Assembly: GCA_930367215.1 (NCBI GenBank)
Contig: OV884057.1
Span: 250,010,830 to 250,074,829 of the forward strand
Reading direction: 5' to 3'
DNA length: 64,000 bases
Source of the DNA: Pollenia angustigena
Taxonomy: Eukaryota > Arthropoda > Insecta > Diptera > Polleniidae
The stretch's first letter is position 1, and each line of letters starts with the position of its first letter. Positions 11,067 through 21,997 of this stretch are shown one piece after another. The translations under genes and the position numbers were made by a program. Under the pieces are notes generated by a model that saw only the letters and a list, made by a program, of their open reading frames with translations, had not been told where the DNA came from and did not search any database.

Positions 11067-11770
11067 TTGTAATATAAAAAAATGTTTTTTTTTTTGGATG
11101 GGCAAAATGTTTAGGATGTTTTTCAATTCTCCAATTTCATATTTTAAAAAATTATCTTCAACAAAATCAAAAATTGAGGTATGCGCATTAGAAACTTGTT
11201 TAAAACACATTAGAAAATAAAAATAAAACAATTTAAAGCTTAGTCTAGACGATATGTTGAATCAGCAAATGTATGCTTGCACTCATATGCTTAGATATTA
11301 TAACAAATGCCAGCATATTCAATATGTTAGGTGTCTAGACGATATGCTGAAAATACTAAATTTTTCAAATTCATCATATGCTAGCAAATGATATTTCAAC
11401 AAATAAGTCAGCAAACAATTTTTGTGTCTACACGATATGTTGAATTTCGTATGTTGTTATGTATGTTGAGTAAAGAGAACATTTGTTTAAAAATTAAAAA
11501 TTCATTTGACAATTCTCTTTTTTATTATTTTATTTAAAATTTGTTATCAATTATCGCCTTAATTGCAAAAATTAATAGTTTTAGTGTAATTAAAACTTAA
11601 AAAGTAAGAGTGCTTTATTGGGCTTGGTCAAATCTGCAAAAAATTAAAATATTTAAGGACTGGATGGATCTTAAAATTATTAGTAAAGTCTCACAGTTAA
11701 TTAATTTATTTCAGTTCTACCCCTATGGTTAATTATGTGCCGACCAGCAGAATGTTTTATGGATTCATTT

Positions 11771-12790
11771 GATACCCACACCACCATAGTGTCTGCAACT
11801 CCTAAAAATATTGGTCCTATAACCATCGTTTAGCATACCGATCGACTTAATCGCTATCTGAGTCGATATAAGGATGTCCGTCCGGCCGGCTGGCTGGCTG
11901 TCCACTTTGTAGTGCGCAAAGTACTTGTCGCAATAATTTGATGAAATTTGGTACATTGGTTCTAATTATTTATTGTAATTAAACGACGAGGAACGGTCAA
12001 TAATTTCTCAAAGATCCCATGAAAACTTCTTTCCGAATAAGAGTCTTTGCGCTCATAAACCATGTTCTATGTTGGTATTAAGACTAAATCTGGGTCAAAA
12101 AGTTTTATTGTAAATTTATTGTTCCCATACAAATACCACTCCCAAAAATATTACCAATACCATAACGTCCTTAAAAATGTTGATCGGTTGGGTAATTTTT
12201 AGTTTTAAAAACATAAATAAGACCAAATTTCAATACAAAACACTTGTATATTTTAACCGTTTCAAAGACCCGCTTTCTACGGGAGCTATAGTGAGTTTTT
12301 TTTTGCCGATTATCACAAAATTGCATCGTTTTATTTCTAGCCACTTAAAGCTAAATTGGACTGTATTTTTCCACAATATCAATATTTTTTACGGTTTTGG
12401 CGTATTTAAATGATTTCCCAGAGTGGGCTTTATACGGAGCCTATGGTAAATTGTGGGCCGATCTTCTCCAAATTTAGTTGTGTGATTTCTAGTTTTAGGA
12501 AAATATGACCGACTAAATTTTACTATAATAGCGTTATTCGGTACGTCTTAGGCATATTTAAGTATTTCCGAGAATGGGTTTAACATGGGGCCTATGGTAA
12601 GTTATGGAGCGATCATCTTAGTGTAATATCTAGTCATAGAAAGCTCTTGCAAAATTAAATAGCAATCGGTTCATTCTGTCGCGAATTTTTGTTAGTTTCT
12701 TTAACAGAAATATCAATTTTTAGGGGTGTTGGGGTTCTGGTTTAAAAGAAGAAAATTTACTCAGCTGAGCGAAGTCGTTGCTTGATATAC
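11771..12790 (+). mobile_element. HINE2 copy, long form with internal repeats
   Basis: Starts GATACCCACACCACCATAGTG and shows the CGATCGACTTAATCGCTATCTGAG and GATGTCCGTCCGGCCGGCTGG-type core near 11840-11905, described here by position. Downstream, about 130-bp internal blocks with GGGGCCTATGGTAAGTTATG recur. The 3' hairpin end is not found, so it is 3'-truncated. Non-coding. Confidence 0.55.
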
Positions 12791-13459
12791 CATAAAATTA
12801 AGAACCCTTATGTCCAGTCGAAGACCGGCAATAAGGAAAAAATTTATGAAGCGAAGCTGATGTTTGTCATACCATATAGTTAATACCTATATTGAAGCAA
12901 TTACATAAAGTATATTAAATATTACCACATGTGTACTCAAACCTAATATATTAAACAAAAAGATTTATAAGAATATAAATGGTTAACTTTAATACCTTCA
13001 GAATTTTTTACGCTACTGTAGCATGCATTATTTTATATGAAAGCTTGAAGATTTCTCTAGAAAATATTATATGTAAATAAAAATAGCTTATATCGACAAA
13101 ATTTTAAGATAAGAGCCATTTTGACAAATTACATTAGTAACTAAAAATATTTTTTGAAATTGGTTCTTAATGGGTTAATAATTCAGCATGTTTTATATAC
13201 CACGTGAAAGGTATTTGGAAACACGCTTCAGCGCTACCCATATTGCTGAGATCAAATTTATACTTCAAGAGATATTGGTAAAGAATTTTTCAACTTTTAT
13301 GATCTATATCTCTAAAACAAAGTTCGTTGACCAACATTTTTATTTTCAAAGCACTTCTAAATGCAATTTTTTGTTTGCCGATGAGCTAGAAATCTTGATA
13401 AGTTCCGGAGTTATGTACAAAATTTAACAAGTAATTGAAAGTATACCAATTTTTATCTA
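12791..13459. other. Unassigned spacer
   Basis: No homologous repeat elsewhere in the window and no convincing coding region were recognised. A 79-codon ORF at 13188-13427 has no family features. Confidence 0.25.
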
Positions 13460-13751
13460 TTTTATATGCTACCAAATTTGCCGTATGCTGAAAAGCTTGC
13501 ATACGACTTTCAACAAATAACATATTTGTCAACATATGTAGAAAATTTGTTGAAAAGTAAAAATATTGTGTCTAGACGATATGCTATAATTGTAAACAAA
13601 CGTTTGCTGAATTCGTTAACAAATGACTGTCATATGTTGGTAAGCATACGTTTGTTGAAAAAATTTGGTGTCTACACGATATGTTGGCGCTGAAAGCAAA
13701 TTTTTTAACATAAATTTGCTGATTCAACATATCGTGTAGACTAATCTTAAG

Positions 13752-14068
13752 AATTATGTGCGGTACACTTGGAGGAAATTTTTTTGCACAAAATTGATCA
13801 ATAATGTACAACAGTTCATCTATTTTTATTAAGTTCCAATAAATGCTATTCAGAGTTTTATGATACTAACTTCAAGGTCTATATTCTGAAAATTTGGTCA
13901 AAATCGAAAAAGATTTCCGCCTCGATTTTTTTTTATCCAATCGGTATCAAACTTCCTACCTTAAACGAATAGCAAGTTGAATAACGGCTTAACATTTTTA
14001 TATACAAAGGAACCAAATAAGGACATGTTTTGTTTGTGTACAAATCTTTTGTTGGCTTTGTGTTTTTT
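13752..14068. other. Spacer before the HINE array
   Basis: AT-rich sequence with no supported gene or repeat boundary. Confidence 0.25.
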
Positions 14069-15324
14069 TATACCCTCCACCACAATTAGTTGTGAAGAGG
14101 GTATATTAAGTTTGTCATTCCGTGTGAAACTTTTTTGTTATTCATCTCAGACCTCATAAAGTATATATATTCTGGGTCCTTGAGTAATTCTAAGTCGTTT
14201 TAGCCATGTCCGTCTGTCTGTCCGTCTGTTGAAAACACGCTCACTTTCGAACAACTCAAAAGAAATGAACAAACTTGGTGCCAAATTGTTTGTAGTTATC
14301 CTAAGCAGTTTGGGATTGAAATCCAGCAAAATCGGTTCAGTAGGACTTGAGCTATGAATAAAAATGTGGAACCACCACCGAAAAAAATTGATAATTTTGT
14401 TACAAAAAATAACATAAATGCTGGAACAAGGCACGAAATGAGATAAGATTTTGCAAAAATTTGTGTTATTTGACTGGAAATCACGCAGTTAAATTTCGTG
14501 AAGATCCGTCCATAATTTACCCTAAGCCCCATATAAACAATACTCCCGGAAAACAGTTTAGTACGCCTAAAACCGTAAAAAGTAACGCTAGCGTACCAAA
14601 ATTTGGTACGGCAAAGTTTTTTAGGACTAGAAATAACACTGTGAAATTTCGTGAAGATCGGTACATAATTTACCCTAGGCCCCATATAAACCCTACTTCC
14701 GGAAAACAGTTTAGTACACCTAAAACCATAATTAATAACAAATCGTCACAGTTTGAGATTTAATAACATTATTAGAGTTGGGCAAAATCGTTGTGGAATC
14801 GTACCGACCGATCCAAAAGATCAAAGGAACTAGGTCGTTCCTTTCGTTCATCGCTCCGGTTTTGCTTTAAACAATGAATAAACGAGGAACGAAAAAACTT
14901 CTCTGTCGTTCGTTAAAACGTCAACAACCAAATATTTGTTACTTGTTTGTTTTTATATAAGAATTATGTATTTTTTTAAATGTTTGTAAAAACTAATAAC
15001 AAATAATAATGAGTGGTATATTGCTAAAATATATTGCTTTGGATCTTTAATTAGAAATTTTTTATGTCACGACAAAAATACACAAAAGTCGGCAACATTG
15101 ATAAATACACAAAAAATAAACCTACAAAAATACATGTGAGGAACGACAAAAAATTAACTATTGAAAAAGTCCGCACTGTTCCTTTTAGGGAATCGTTCAA
15201 TGGAACTAGGTCGTACCGGAACGACACAACTCTAAACATCATACAGATATTACTCCTTAAACATTCGAGCTGTCGGTGGAGGGTATCAAAGATTCGGCAC
15301 AGCCGAATATAGCACTCTAACTTG
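14069..15324 (+). mobile_element. HINE1 copy A
   Basis: Starts TATACCCTCCACC (folding on GAAGAGGGTATA). It has the CATAAAGTATATATATTCTG leader and ATGTCCGTCTGTCTGTCC, then tandem internal blocks (GTGAAATTTCGTGAAGATCG...CCCCATATAAACCC). It ends GGTGGAGGGTATC, the hairpin ATTCGGCACAGCCGAAT, then CTAACTTG before a T run. The start and the GGTGGAGGGTAT near the end are inverted. A MITE occupies 14773-15234. Confidence 0.75.
14773..15234. mobile_element. hAT-type MITE inside HINE1 copy A
   Basis: Ends TAGAGTTGGGC and CAACTCTA are inverted. The flanks AACATTAT (14765-14772) and AACATCAT (15235-15242) form an 8-bp target duplication with one mismatch. HINE1 copies B-D carry the uninterrupted site (TAATAACATCATACAG). 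8-bp duplications and TAGNGTTGGGC-like ends are typical of hAT elements. The interior has a repeated GGAACTAGGTCGTWCC motif. No transposase. Confidence 0.8.
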
Positions 15325-16625
15325 TTTTTTTTTTTATAAATAATACATACTACATATGTATGTATGTATTTTATTCTTGTAAAAAATGTTCAGTTTTCTT
15401 TACCAGTCAAAAGGGCGCTGAGCACAACTAAAACGAGCAAAGAATAAATACTACGTTTGTTGAACAGAACTATTTTCGAAATAAGAAGAAACTTCGTAAA
15501 TTTTTAAAAAATTACAACTAAAAATCTCAATCGATTTAATTTTTACTCGATTTTAATTTTCAGAACATCCGAACTATTTTTCAAATTATATGCATAATTA
15601 ACTTTGGACTTTAATCATACATTGAAAACATTAAACATTGTTTTTTATTCGGTAATCAGGTCAGAATGTCGTCTTTCTGCCCTTCTCTAACGGTAGGCCT
15701 AGACCCACCTTAAAGTATACCGATTGACTCAGAATCACTTTCTGAGTCGAACTAGCGATGTCCGTCCGGATGGCTGGCTGTCCATGTAACCTTGTGCGTA
15801 GGACCACGAGGAAAGATAAGGAGAAATTTCTTCCTCTCAGAAACTATCAAACCGATTTTAATGAAATTTAAAATATAGATAGAACCATATCCTTATGGAC
15901 ACAAAGGGGATGCATTTTTTAAAAAAATAGGACCACGAGGGGTGATAGGGGCATTTTCTGCATCTCAGAAACTATCAAACCGATTTTAATGATATTTAAA
16001 ACATTGATACATCCATATTTATATGGACACATTAGTTATACAGTTTTTAAAAAATAGGACCACAAGGGAGATAGGGGGCAATTTCTGCATCTCACAAATT
16101 TTCAAACCGATTTTAATCCATATTTATATGGACACATAAGCATGATGTATTTTTTAATGTAGTAGGGTATCATATGGTCGGGCTTGACCGACTATACTTT
16201 CTTACTTGTTTTATTTAAATTAATTTTTATTTTATGTTTCTGTGTACTAATATGTATTATTAATTTGTTGATTCGTTAAGTCTTTTGTCTTAGAGCGCAA
16301 CAATAATGTGACTATCGGGCATGTTCTAGAAATCAAAATGAAGTGGAATTGAAATCAAACGAGATTTTGATTTCATTAATTTACAAAACTATTGTAGTTT
16401 TTGCCTGTTTTTATAAATTTTTTGAGTAAGAAGGACATAAAAAGGAATATTTTTATAAACTTTCTTTACAGGCTCGTATTCAAAATTTGTTCGATTTAAA
16501 AACTACTTCATTTTGATTTATGAACGATGACCTCGAGCTCAACAAAATTGTTTTATTTTTTGCTACTTTCGAATTTCGAAATATTTCATTTTGTCGCTCT
16601 CTTGTTAATACACTTTAAAGATTTT
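15325..16625. repeat. Array spacer 1
   Basis: Begins with a T run and ACATATGTATGTATGTATTT. It holds a HINE2 fragment ending at 16208 (hairpin GTCGGGCTTGACCGAC, then CTTACTTG). The segment 16216-16625 has no recognised feature and recurs in spacers 2 and 3. Confidence 0.6.
15660..16208 (+). mobile_element. HINE2 fragment in spacer 1
   Basis: Contains ACCGATTGACTCAGAATCAC, TGTCCGTCCGGATGGCTGGC and three ATAGGACCAC blocks about 130 bp apart. It ends in GTAGGGTATC, the hairpin GTCGGGCTTGACCGAC and CTTACTTG|TTTT. The 5' end is missing. Confidence 0.65.
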
Positions 16626-17554
16626 TATACCCTCCATCACAATTAGTTGTGAAGAAGGTGTATTAAGTTTGTCCTTCCGTGTGAAACTTTTTTATTATTC
16701 ATCTCAGACCCCATAAAGTATATATGCATATTCTGGGTCCTTGAGTAATTCTTAGTCGATTTAGCCATGTCCGTCTGTCTGTCCGTCTGTCCGTCTGTTG
16801 AAAACACGCTCACTTTCGAACAACTCAAAAGGAATGAACAAACTTGGTGCCAAATTGCTTGTAGTTATCCTAAGCAGTTTTGGATTGAAATCCAGCAAAA
16901 TCGGTTCAGTAGGACCAGAGCTATAAATCAAAATGTGGAACCACCAACTAAAAAAATTGATAATTTTGTTACAAAAACTAACATAAATGGTGGAATAATG
17001 CACAGAATGACATAAGATTTTGCAAGAATTTGTCTTATTCAACTGGAAATCACGCTGTAAGATTTCGTGATAATCGGTCCATAATTTACCTTCGGCCCCA
17101 TATAAACCCTACTACCGGAAAACAGTTTAGTACGCCTAAAACCGTAAAAAATAATGCAATCATAACAAATTTTGGCTCGTCACAGTTTTATAGGACTATA
17201 AATGATACTGTGAAATTTCGTGAAGATCGGTACATAATTTACACTAGGCCCCATAGAAACCCTACTCCCGGAAAACAGTTTAATAATGCTATCATAACAG
17301 AAATTGGTACGTCACAGTTTTAAAGGACTAGAAATGACGCTGTGAAATTTCGTGATGATCGGTCCATAATTTACCCTAGGCCCCATATTAACCCTACTAC
17401 CGGAAATAGTTTAGTCGCCTAAAACCATAATTAATAACAAATCGTCACAGTTTGAGTTAATAATAACATCATACAGATATTACTCCTTAAACATTCGAAC
17501 TGTCGGTGGAGGGTATCAAAGATTCGGCACAGCCGAATATAGCACTCTTACTTG
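16626..17554 (+). mobile_element. HINE1 copy B
   Basis: 929 bp with the full 5' TATACCCTCC and 3' hairpin-CTTACTTG ends. It appears identical to copy C 2120 bp downstream. ORFs on both strands are chance products of the repeat. Confidence 0.75.
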
Positions 17555-17879
17555 TTTTTTTTTTTATATATAATACATACTACATATGTATGTATGTATT
17601 TTATTCTTGTAAACAATTTTCAGTTTTCTTTACCAGTCAAAAGGGCGCTGAGCACAACTTAAACGAGCGAAGAATAAATACTACGTTTGTTGAACAGAAC
17701 TATTTTCGAAATAAGAAGAAACTTCGTAAATTTTTAAAAAATTACAACTGAAAATCTCAATCGATTTAATTTTTACTCGATTTTAATTTTCTGAACATCC
17801 GAATTATTTTTCAAATTACATATATGCATAATTAACTTGGGACTTTAATCATACATTGAAAACATTAAACATTGTTTTT

Positions 17880-18318
17880 TATTCGGTAATCAGGTCAAAA
17901 TGTCGTTTTTCTGCCCTTCTCTAACGGTAGGTTAGACCCACCTTAAAGTATACCGATTGACTCAAAATCACTTTCTGAGTCGAACTAGCGATGTCCGTCC
18001 GGATGGCTGGCTGTCCATGTAACCTTGTGCGTAGGACCACGAGGAAAGATAAGGAGAAATTTCTTCCTCTCAGAAACTATCAAACCGATTTTAATGAAAT
18101 TTAAAATATAGATAGAACCATATCTTTATGGACACAAAGGGGATGCATTTTTTAAAAAATAGGACCACAAGGGAGATAGGGGGCAATTTCTGCCTCTCAC
18201 AAACTTTCAAACCGATTTTAATCCATATTTATATGGACACATAAGCATGATGTATTTTTTAATACTGTGGTGTAGGGTATCATATGGTCGGGCTTGACCG
18301 ACTATACTTTCTTACTTG
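17880..18318 (+). mobile_element. HINE2 fragment in spacer 2
   Basis: Same core and 3' hairpin end as in spacer 1, but one of the three ATAGGACCAC blocks is deleted. Spacer 3 shares this deletion. Confidence 0.6.
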
Positions 18319-18745
18319 TTTTATTTAAATTAATTTTTATTTTTTGTTTCTGTGTAATATGTATTATTAATTTGTATTATTAATTTGTTGATTCGTTAAG
18401 TCTTTTGTCTTAGAGCGCAACAATAATGTGACTATCGGGCATGTTCTAGAAATCAAAATGAAGTGGAATTGAAATCAAACGAGATTTTGATTTCATTAAT
18501 TTACAAAACTACTGTAGTTTTTGCCTGTTTTTATAAATTTTTTGAGTATGAAGGACATAAAAAGGAATATTTTTATAAACTTTCTTTACAGGCTCGTATT
18601 CAAAATTTGTTCGATTTAAAAACTACTTCATTTTGATTTATGAACGATGACCTCGAGCTCAACAAAATTGTTTTATTTTTTGCTACTTTCGAATTTCGAA
18701 ATATTTCATTTTGTCGCTCTCTTGTTAATACACTTTAAAGATTTT

Positions 18746-19674
18746 TATACCCTCCATCACAATTAGTTGTGAAGAAGGTGTATTAAGTTTGTCCTTCCGT
18801 GTGAAACTTTTTTATTATTCATCTCAGACCCCATAAAGTATATATGCATATTCTGGGTCCTTGAGTAATTCTTAGTCGATTTAGCCATGTCCGTCTGTCT
18901 GTCCGTCTGTCCGTCTGTTGAAAACACGCTCACTTTCGAACAACTCAAAAGGAATGAACAAACTTGGTGCCAAATTGCTTGTAGTTATCCTAAGCAGTTT
19001 TGGATTGAAATCCAGCAAAATCGGTTCAGTAGGACCAGAGCTATAAATCAAAATGTGGAACCACCAACTAAAAAAATTGATAATTTTGTTACAAAAACTA
19101 ACATAAATGGTGGAATAATGCACAGAATGACATAAGATTTTGCAAGAATTTGTCTTATTCAACTGGAAATCACGCTGTAAGATTTCGTGATAATCGGTCC
19201 ATAATTTACCTTCGGCCCCATATAAACCCTACTACCGGAAAACAGTTTAGTACGCCTAAAACCGTAAAAAATAATGCAATCATAACAAATTTTGGCTCGT
19301 CACAGTTTTATAGGACTATAAATGATACTGTGAAATTTCGTGAAGATCGGTACATAATTTACACTAGGCCCCATAGAAACCCTACTCCCGGAAAACAGTT
19401 TAATAATGCTATCATAACAGAAATTGGTACGTCACAGTTTTAAAGGACTAGAAATGACGCTGTGAAATTTCGTGATGATCGGTCCATAATTTACCCTAGG
19501 CCCCATATTAACCCTACTACCGGAAATAGTTTAGTCGCCTAAAACCATAATTAATAACAAATCGTCACAGTTTGAGTTAATAATAACATCATACAGATAT
19601 TACTCCTTAAACATTCGAACTGTCGGTGGAGGGTATCAAAGATTCGGCACAGCCGAATATAGCACTCTTACTTG
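18746..19674 (+). mobile_element. HINE1 copy C
   Basis: 929 bp, the same length as copy B. It reads as identical over every line compared, and its chance ORFs are the same residue for residue. Confidence 0.75.
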
Positions 19675-19994
19675 TTTTTTTTTTATATATAATACATACT
19701 ACATATGTATGTATGTATTTTATTCTTGTAAACAATTTTCAGTTTTCTTTACCAGTCAAAAGGGCGCTGAGCACAACTAAAACGAGCGAAGAATAAATAC
19801 TACGTTTGTTGAACAGAACTATTTTCGAAATAAGAAGAAACTTCGTAAATTTTTAAAAAATTACAACTGAAAATCTCAATCGATTTAATTTTTACTCGAT
19901 TTTAATTTTCTGAACATCCGAATTATTTTTCAAATTACATATATGCATAATTAACTTGGGACTTTAATCATACATTGAAAACATTAAACATTGT

Positions 19995-20433
19995 TTTTTA
20001 TTCGGTAATCAGGTCAAAATGTCGTTTTTCTGCCCTTCTCTAACGGTAGGTTAGACCCACCTTAAAGTATACCGATTGACTCAAAATCACTTTCTGAGTC
20101 GAACTAGCGATGTCCGTCCGGATGGCTGGCTGTCCATGTAACCTTGTGCGTAGGACCACGAGGAAAGATAAGGAGAAATTTCTTCCTCTCAGAAACTATC
20201 AAACCGATTTTAATGAAATTTAAAATATAGATAGAACCATATCTTTATGGACACAAAGGGGATGCATTTTTTAAAAAATAGGACCACAAGGGAGATAGGG
20301 GGCAATTTCTGCCTCTCACAAATTTTCAAACCGATTTTAATCCATATTTATATGGACACATAAGCATGATGTATTTTTTAATACTGTGGTGTAGGGTATC
20401 ATATGGTCGGGCTTGACCATACTTTCTTACTTG
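19995..20433 (+). mobile_element. HINE2 fragment in spacer 3
   Basis: Near-identical to the fragment in spacer 2, except that the 3' hairpin has lost four bases (GTCGGGCTTGACC then ATAC), so its right arm is damaged. Confidence 0.6.
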
Positions 20434-20860
20434 TTTTATTTAAATTTATTTTTATTTTTTGTTTCTGTGTAATATGTATTATTAATTTGTATTATTAATT
20501 TGTTGATTCGTTAAGTCTTTTGTCTTAGAGCGCAACAATAATGTGACTATCGGGCATGTTCTAGAAATCAAAATGAAGTGGAATTGAAATCGAACGAGAT
20601 TTTGATTTCAATAGTTTACAAAACTACTGTAGTTTTTGACTGTTTTTATAAATTTTTTGAGTATGAAGGACATAAAAAGGAATATTTTTATAAACTTTCT
20701 GTACAGGCTCGTATTCAAAATTTGTCCGATTTAAAAACTACTTCATTTTGATTTATGAACGATGACCTCGAGCTCAACAAAATTGTTTTATTTTTTGGTA
20801 CTTTCGAATTTCGAAATATTTCATTTTGTCGCTCTCTTGTTAATACTCTTTAAAGATTTT

Positions 20861-21794
20861 TATACCCTCCATCACAATTAGTTGTGAAGAGGGTGTATTA
20901 AGTTTGTCATTCCGTGTGAAACTTTTTTATTATTCATCTCAGACCCCATAAAGTATATATATTCTGGGTCCTTGAGTAATTCTAAGTAGATTTAGCCATG
21001 TCCGTCTGTCCGTCTGTTGAAAACACGCTCATTTTCGAACAACTCAAAAGAAATGAACAAACTTGGTGCCAAATTGCTTGTAGTTATCCTAAGCAGTTTG
21101 GGATTGAAATCCAGCAAAATAGGTTCAGTAGGACCAGAGCTATGAATCAAAATGTGGAACCACCACCTAAAAAAATTGATAATTTTGTTACAAAAAATAA
21201 CATAAATGCTGGAACAAGGCAAGGAGATAAGATTTTGCAAAAATTTGTTTTATTTGACTGGAAATCACGCTGTTCAATTTCGTGATGATCCGTTTATAAT
21301 TTACCCTAAGCCCCATATAAACAATACTCCCGGAAAACCGTTATTTTTTACGCCTAAAACCGTAAAAAATAACGCTAGCGTAACAAAATTTGGTACGTCA
21401 CAGTTTTTTAGGACTAGAAATAACACTGTGAAATTTCGTGATGATCGGTCCATATATTACCTTAGGCCCCATATAAACCCTACTACCGGAAAACAGTTTA
21501 GTACGCCTAAAACCGTAAAAAATAATGCAATCATAACAAATTTTGGCTCGTCACAGTTTTATAGGACTATAAATGATACTGTGAAATTTCGTGAAGATCG
21601 GTACATAATTTACCCTAGGCCCCATAGAAACCCTACTCCCGGAAAACAGTTTAGTCGCCTAAAACCATAATTAATGACAAATCGTCACAGTTTAAGATAA
21701 TAATAACATCATACAGATATTACTCCTTAAACATTCGAACTGTCGGTGGAGGGTATCAAAGATTCGGCACAGCCGAATATAGCACTCTAACTTG
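20861..21794 (+). mobile_element. HINE1 copy D
   Basis: 934 bp with complete ends; 3' end is hairpin then CTAACTTG, as in copy A rather than B/C. Internal blocks are partly A-like and partly B-like, suggesting exchange between units. Confidence 0.72.
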
Positions 21795-21997
21795 TTTTTT
21801 TTCAAATTTACTTATAACTTGTTTCCGATGTGCGAAAGAATTCTTGCTTTCGTTCAACTACATTTAAAACAAAAATCAACGTTTTTAGAATTTTTGATTT
21901 CATTTAACAGAAGGCACATTTATTACACTTTCATATTGACTTAACACTTTTGGCACACTTTACAATAAAAACTTAATTATTTTAATGTGAATCAAAT

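Larger units (their letters stand above)
11236..13750. mobile_element. Inverted-repeat element of the TCTAGACGATATG family, split by other insertions
   Basis: Left end TTAGTCTAGACGATATGTTG (from 11240) and right end CAACATATCGTGTAGACTAA (to 13744) are inverted copies over more than 30 bp, continuing into AATCAGCAAAT. Inside are further copies of the same word near 11332, 11432, 13571 and 13672. The middle (about 11480-13460) is unrelated and contains a HINE2 copy. One element with later insertions is the simplest reading; two separate fragments are possible. Confidence 0.5.
14069..21794 (+). repeat. Tandem array of a composite HINE1 + HINE2 unit
   Basis: Four HINE1 copies start at 14069, 16626, 18746 and 20861, separated by spacers of about 1.2-1.3 kb that each contain a HINE2 fragment. 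Units 2 (16626-18745, 2120 bp) and 3 (18746-20860, 2115 bp) are nearly identical base for base, differing at only a few sites in the spacer. Unit 1 is more diverged and carries a hAT-type MITE. The fourth copy has no spacer after it. The pattern fits unequal crossing-over of a unit created by one element landing beside another. Very high identity could also reflect recent gene conversion or an assembly duplication. Confidence 0.85.

Noticed and set aside
14296..14685. 129-codon ORF and similar ORFs in every HINE1 copy
   Set aside because: Chance ORFs on both strands of a non-coding repeat; they recur only because the repeat does.
16767..19135. Identical 82-codon ORFs starting MSVCLSVCPSVENTL
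   Set aside because: Translation of the CCGTCTGT-rich HINE1 leader; same logic as above.
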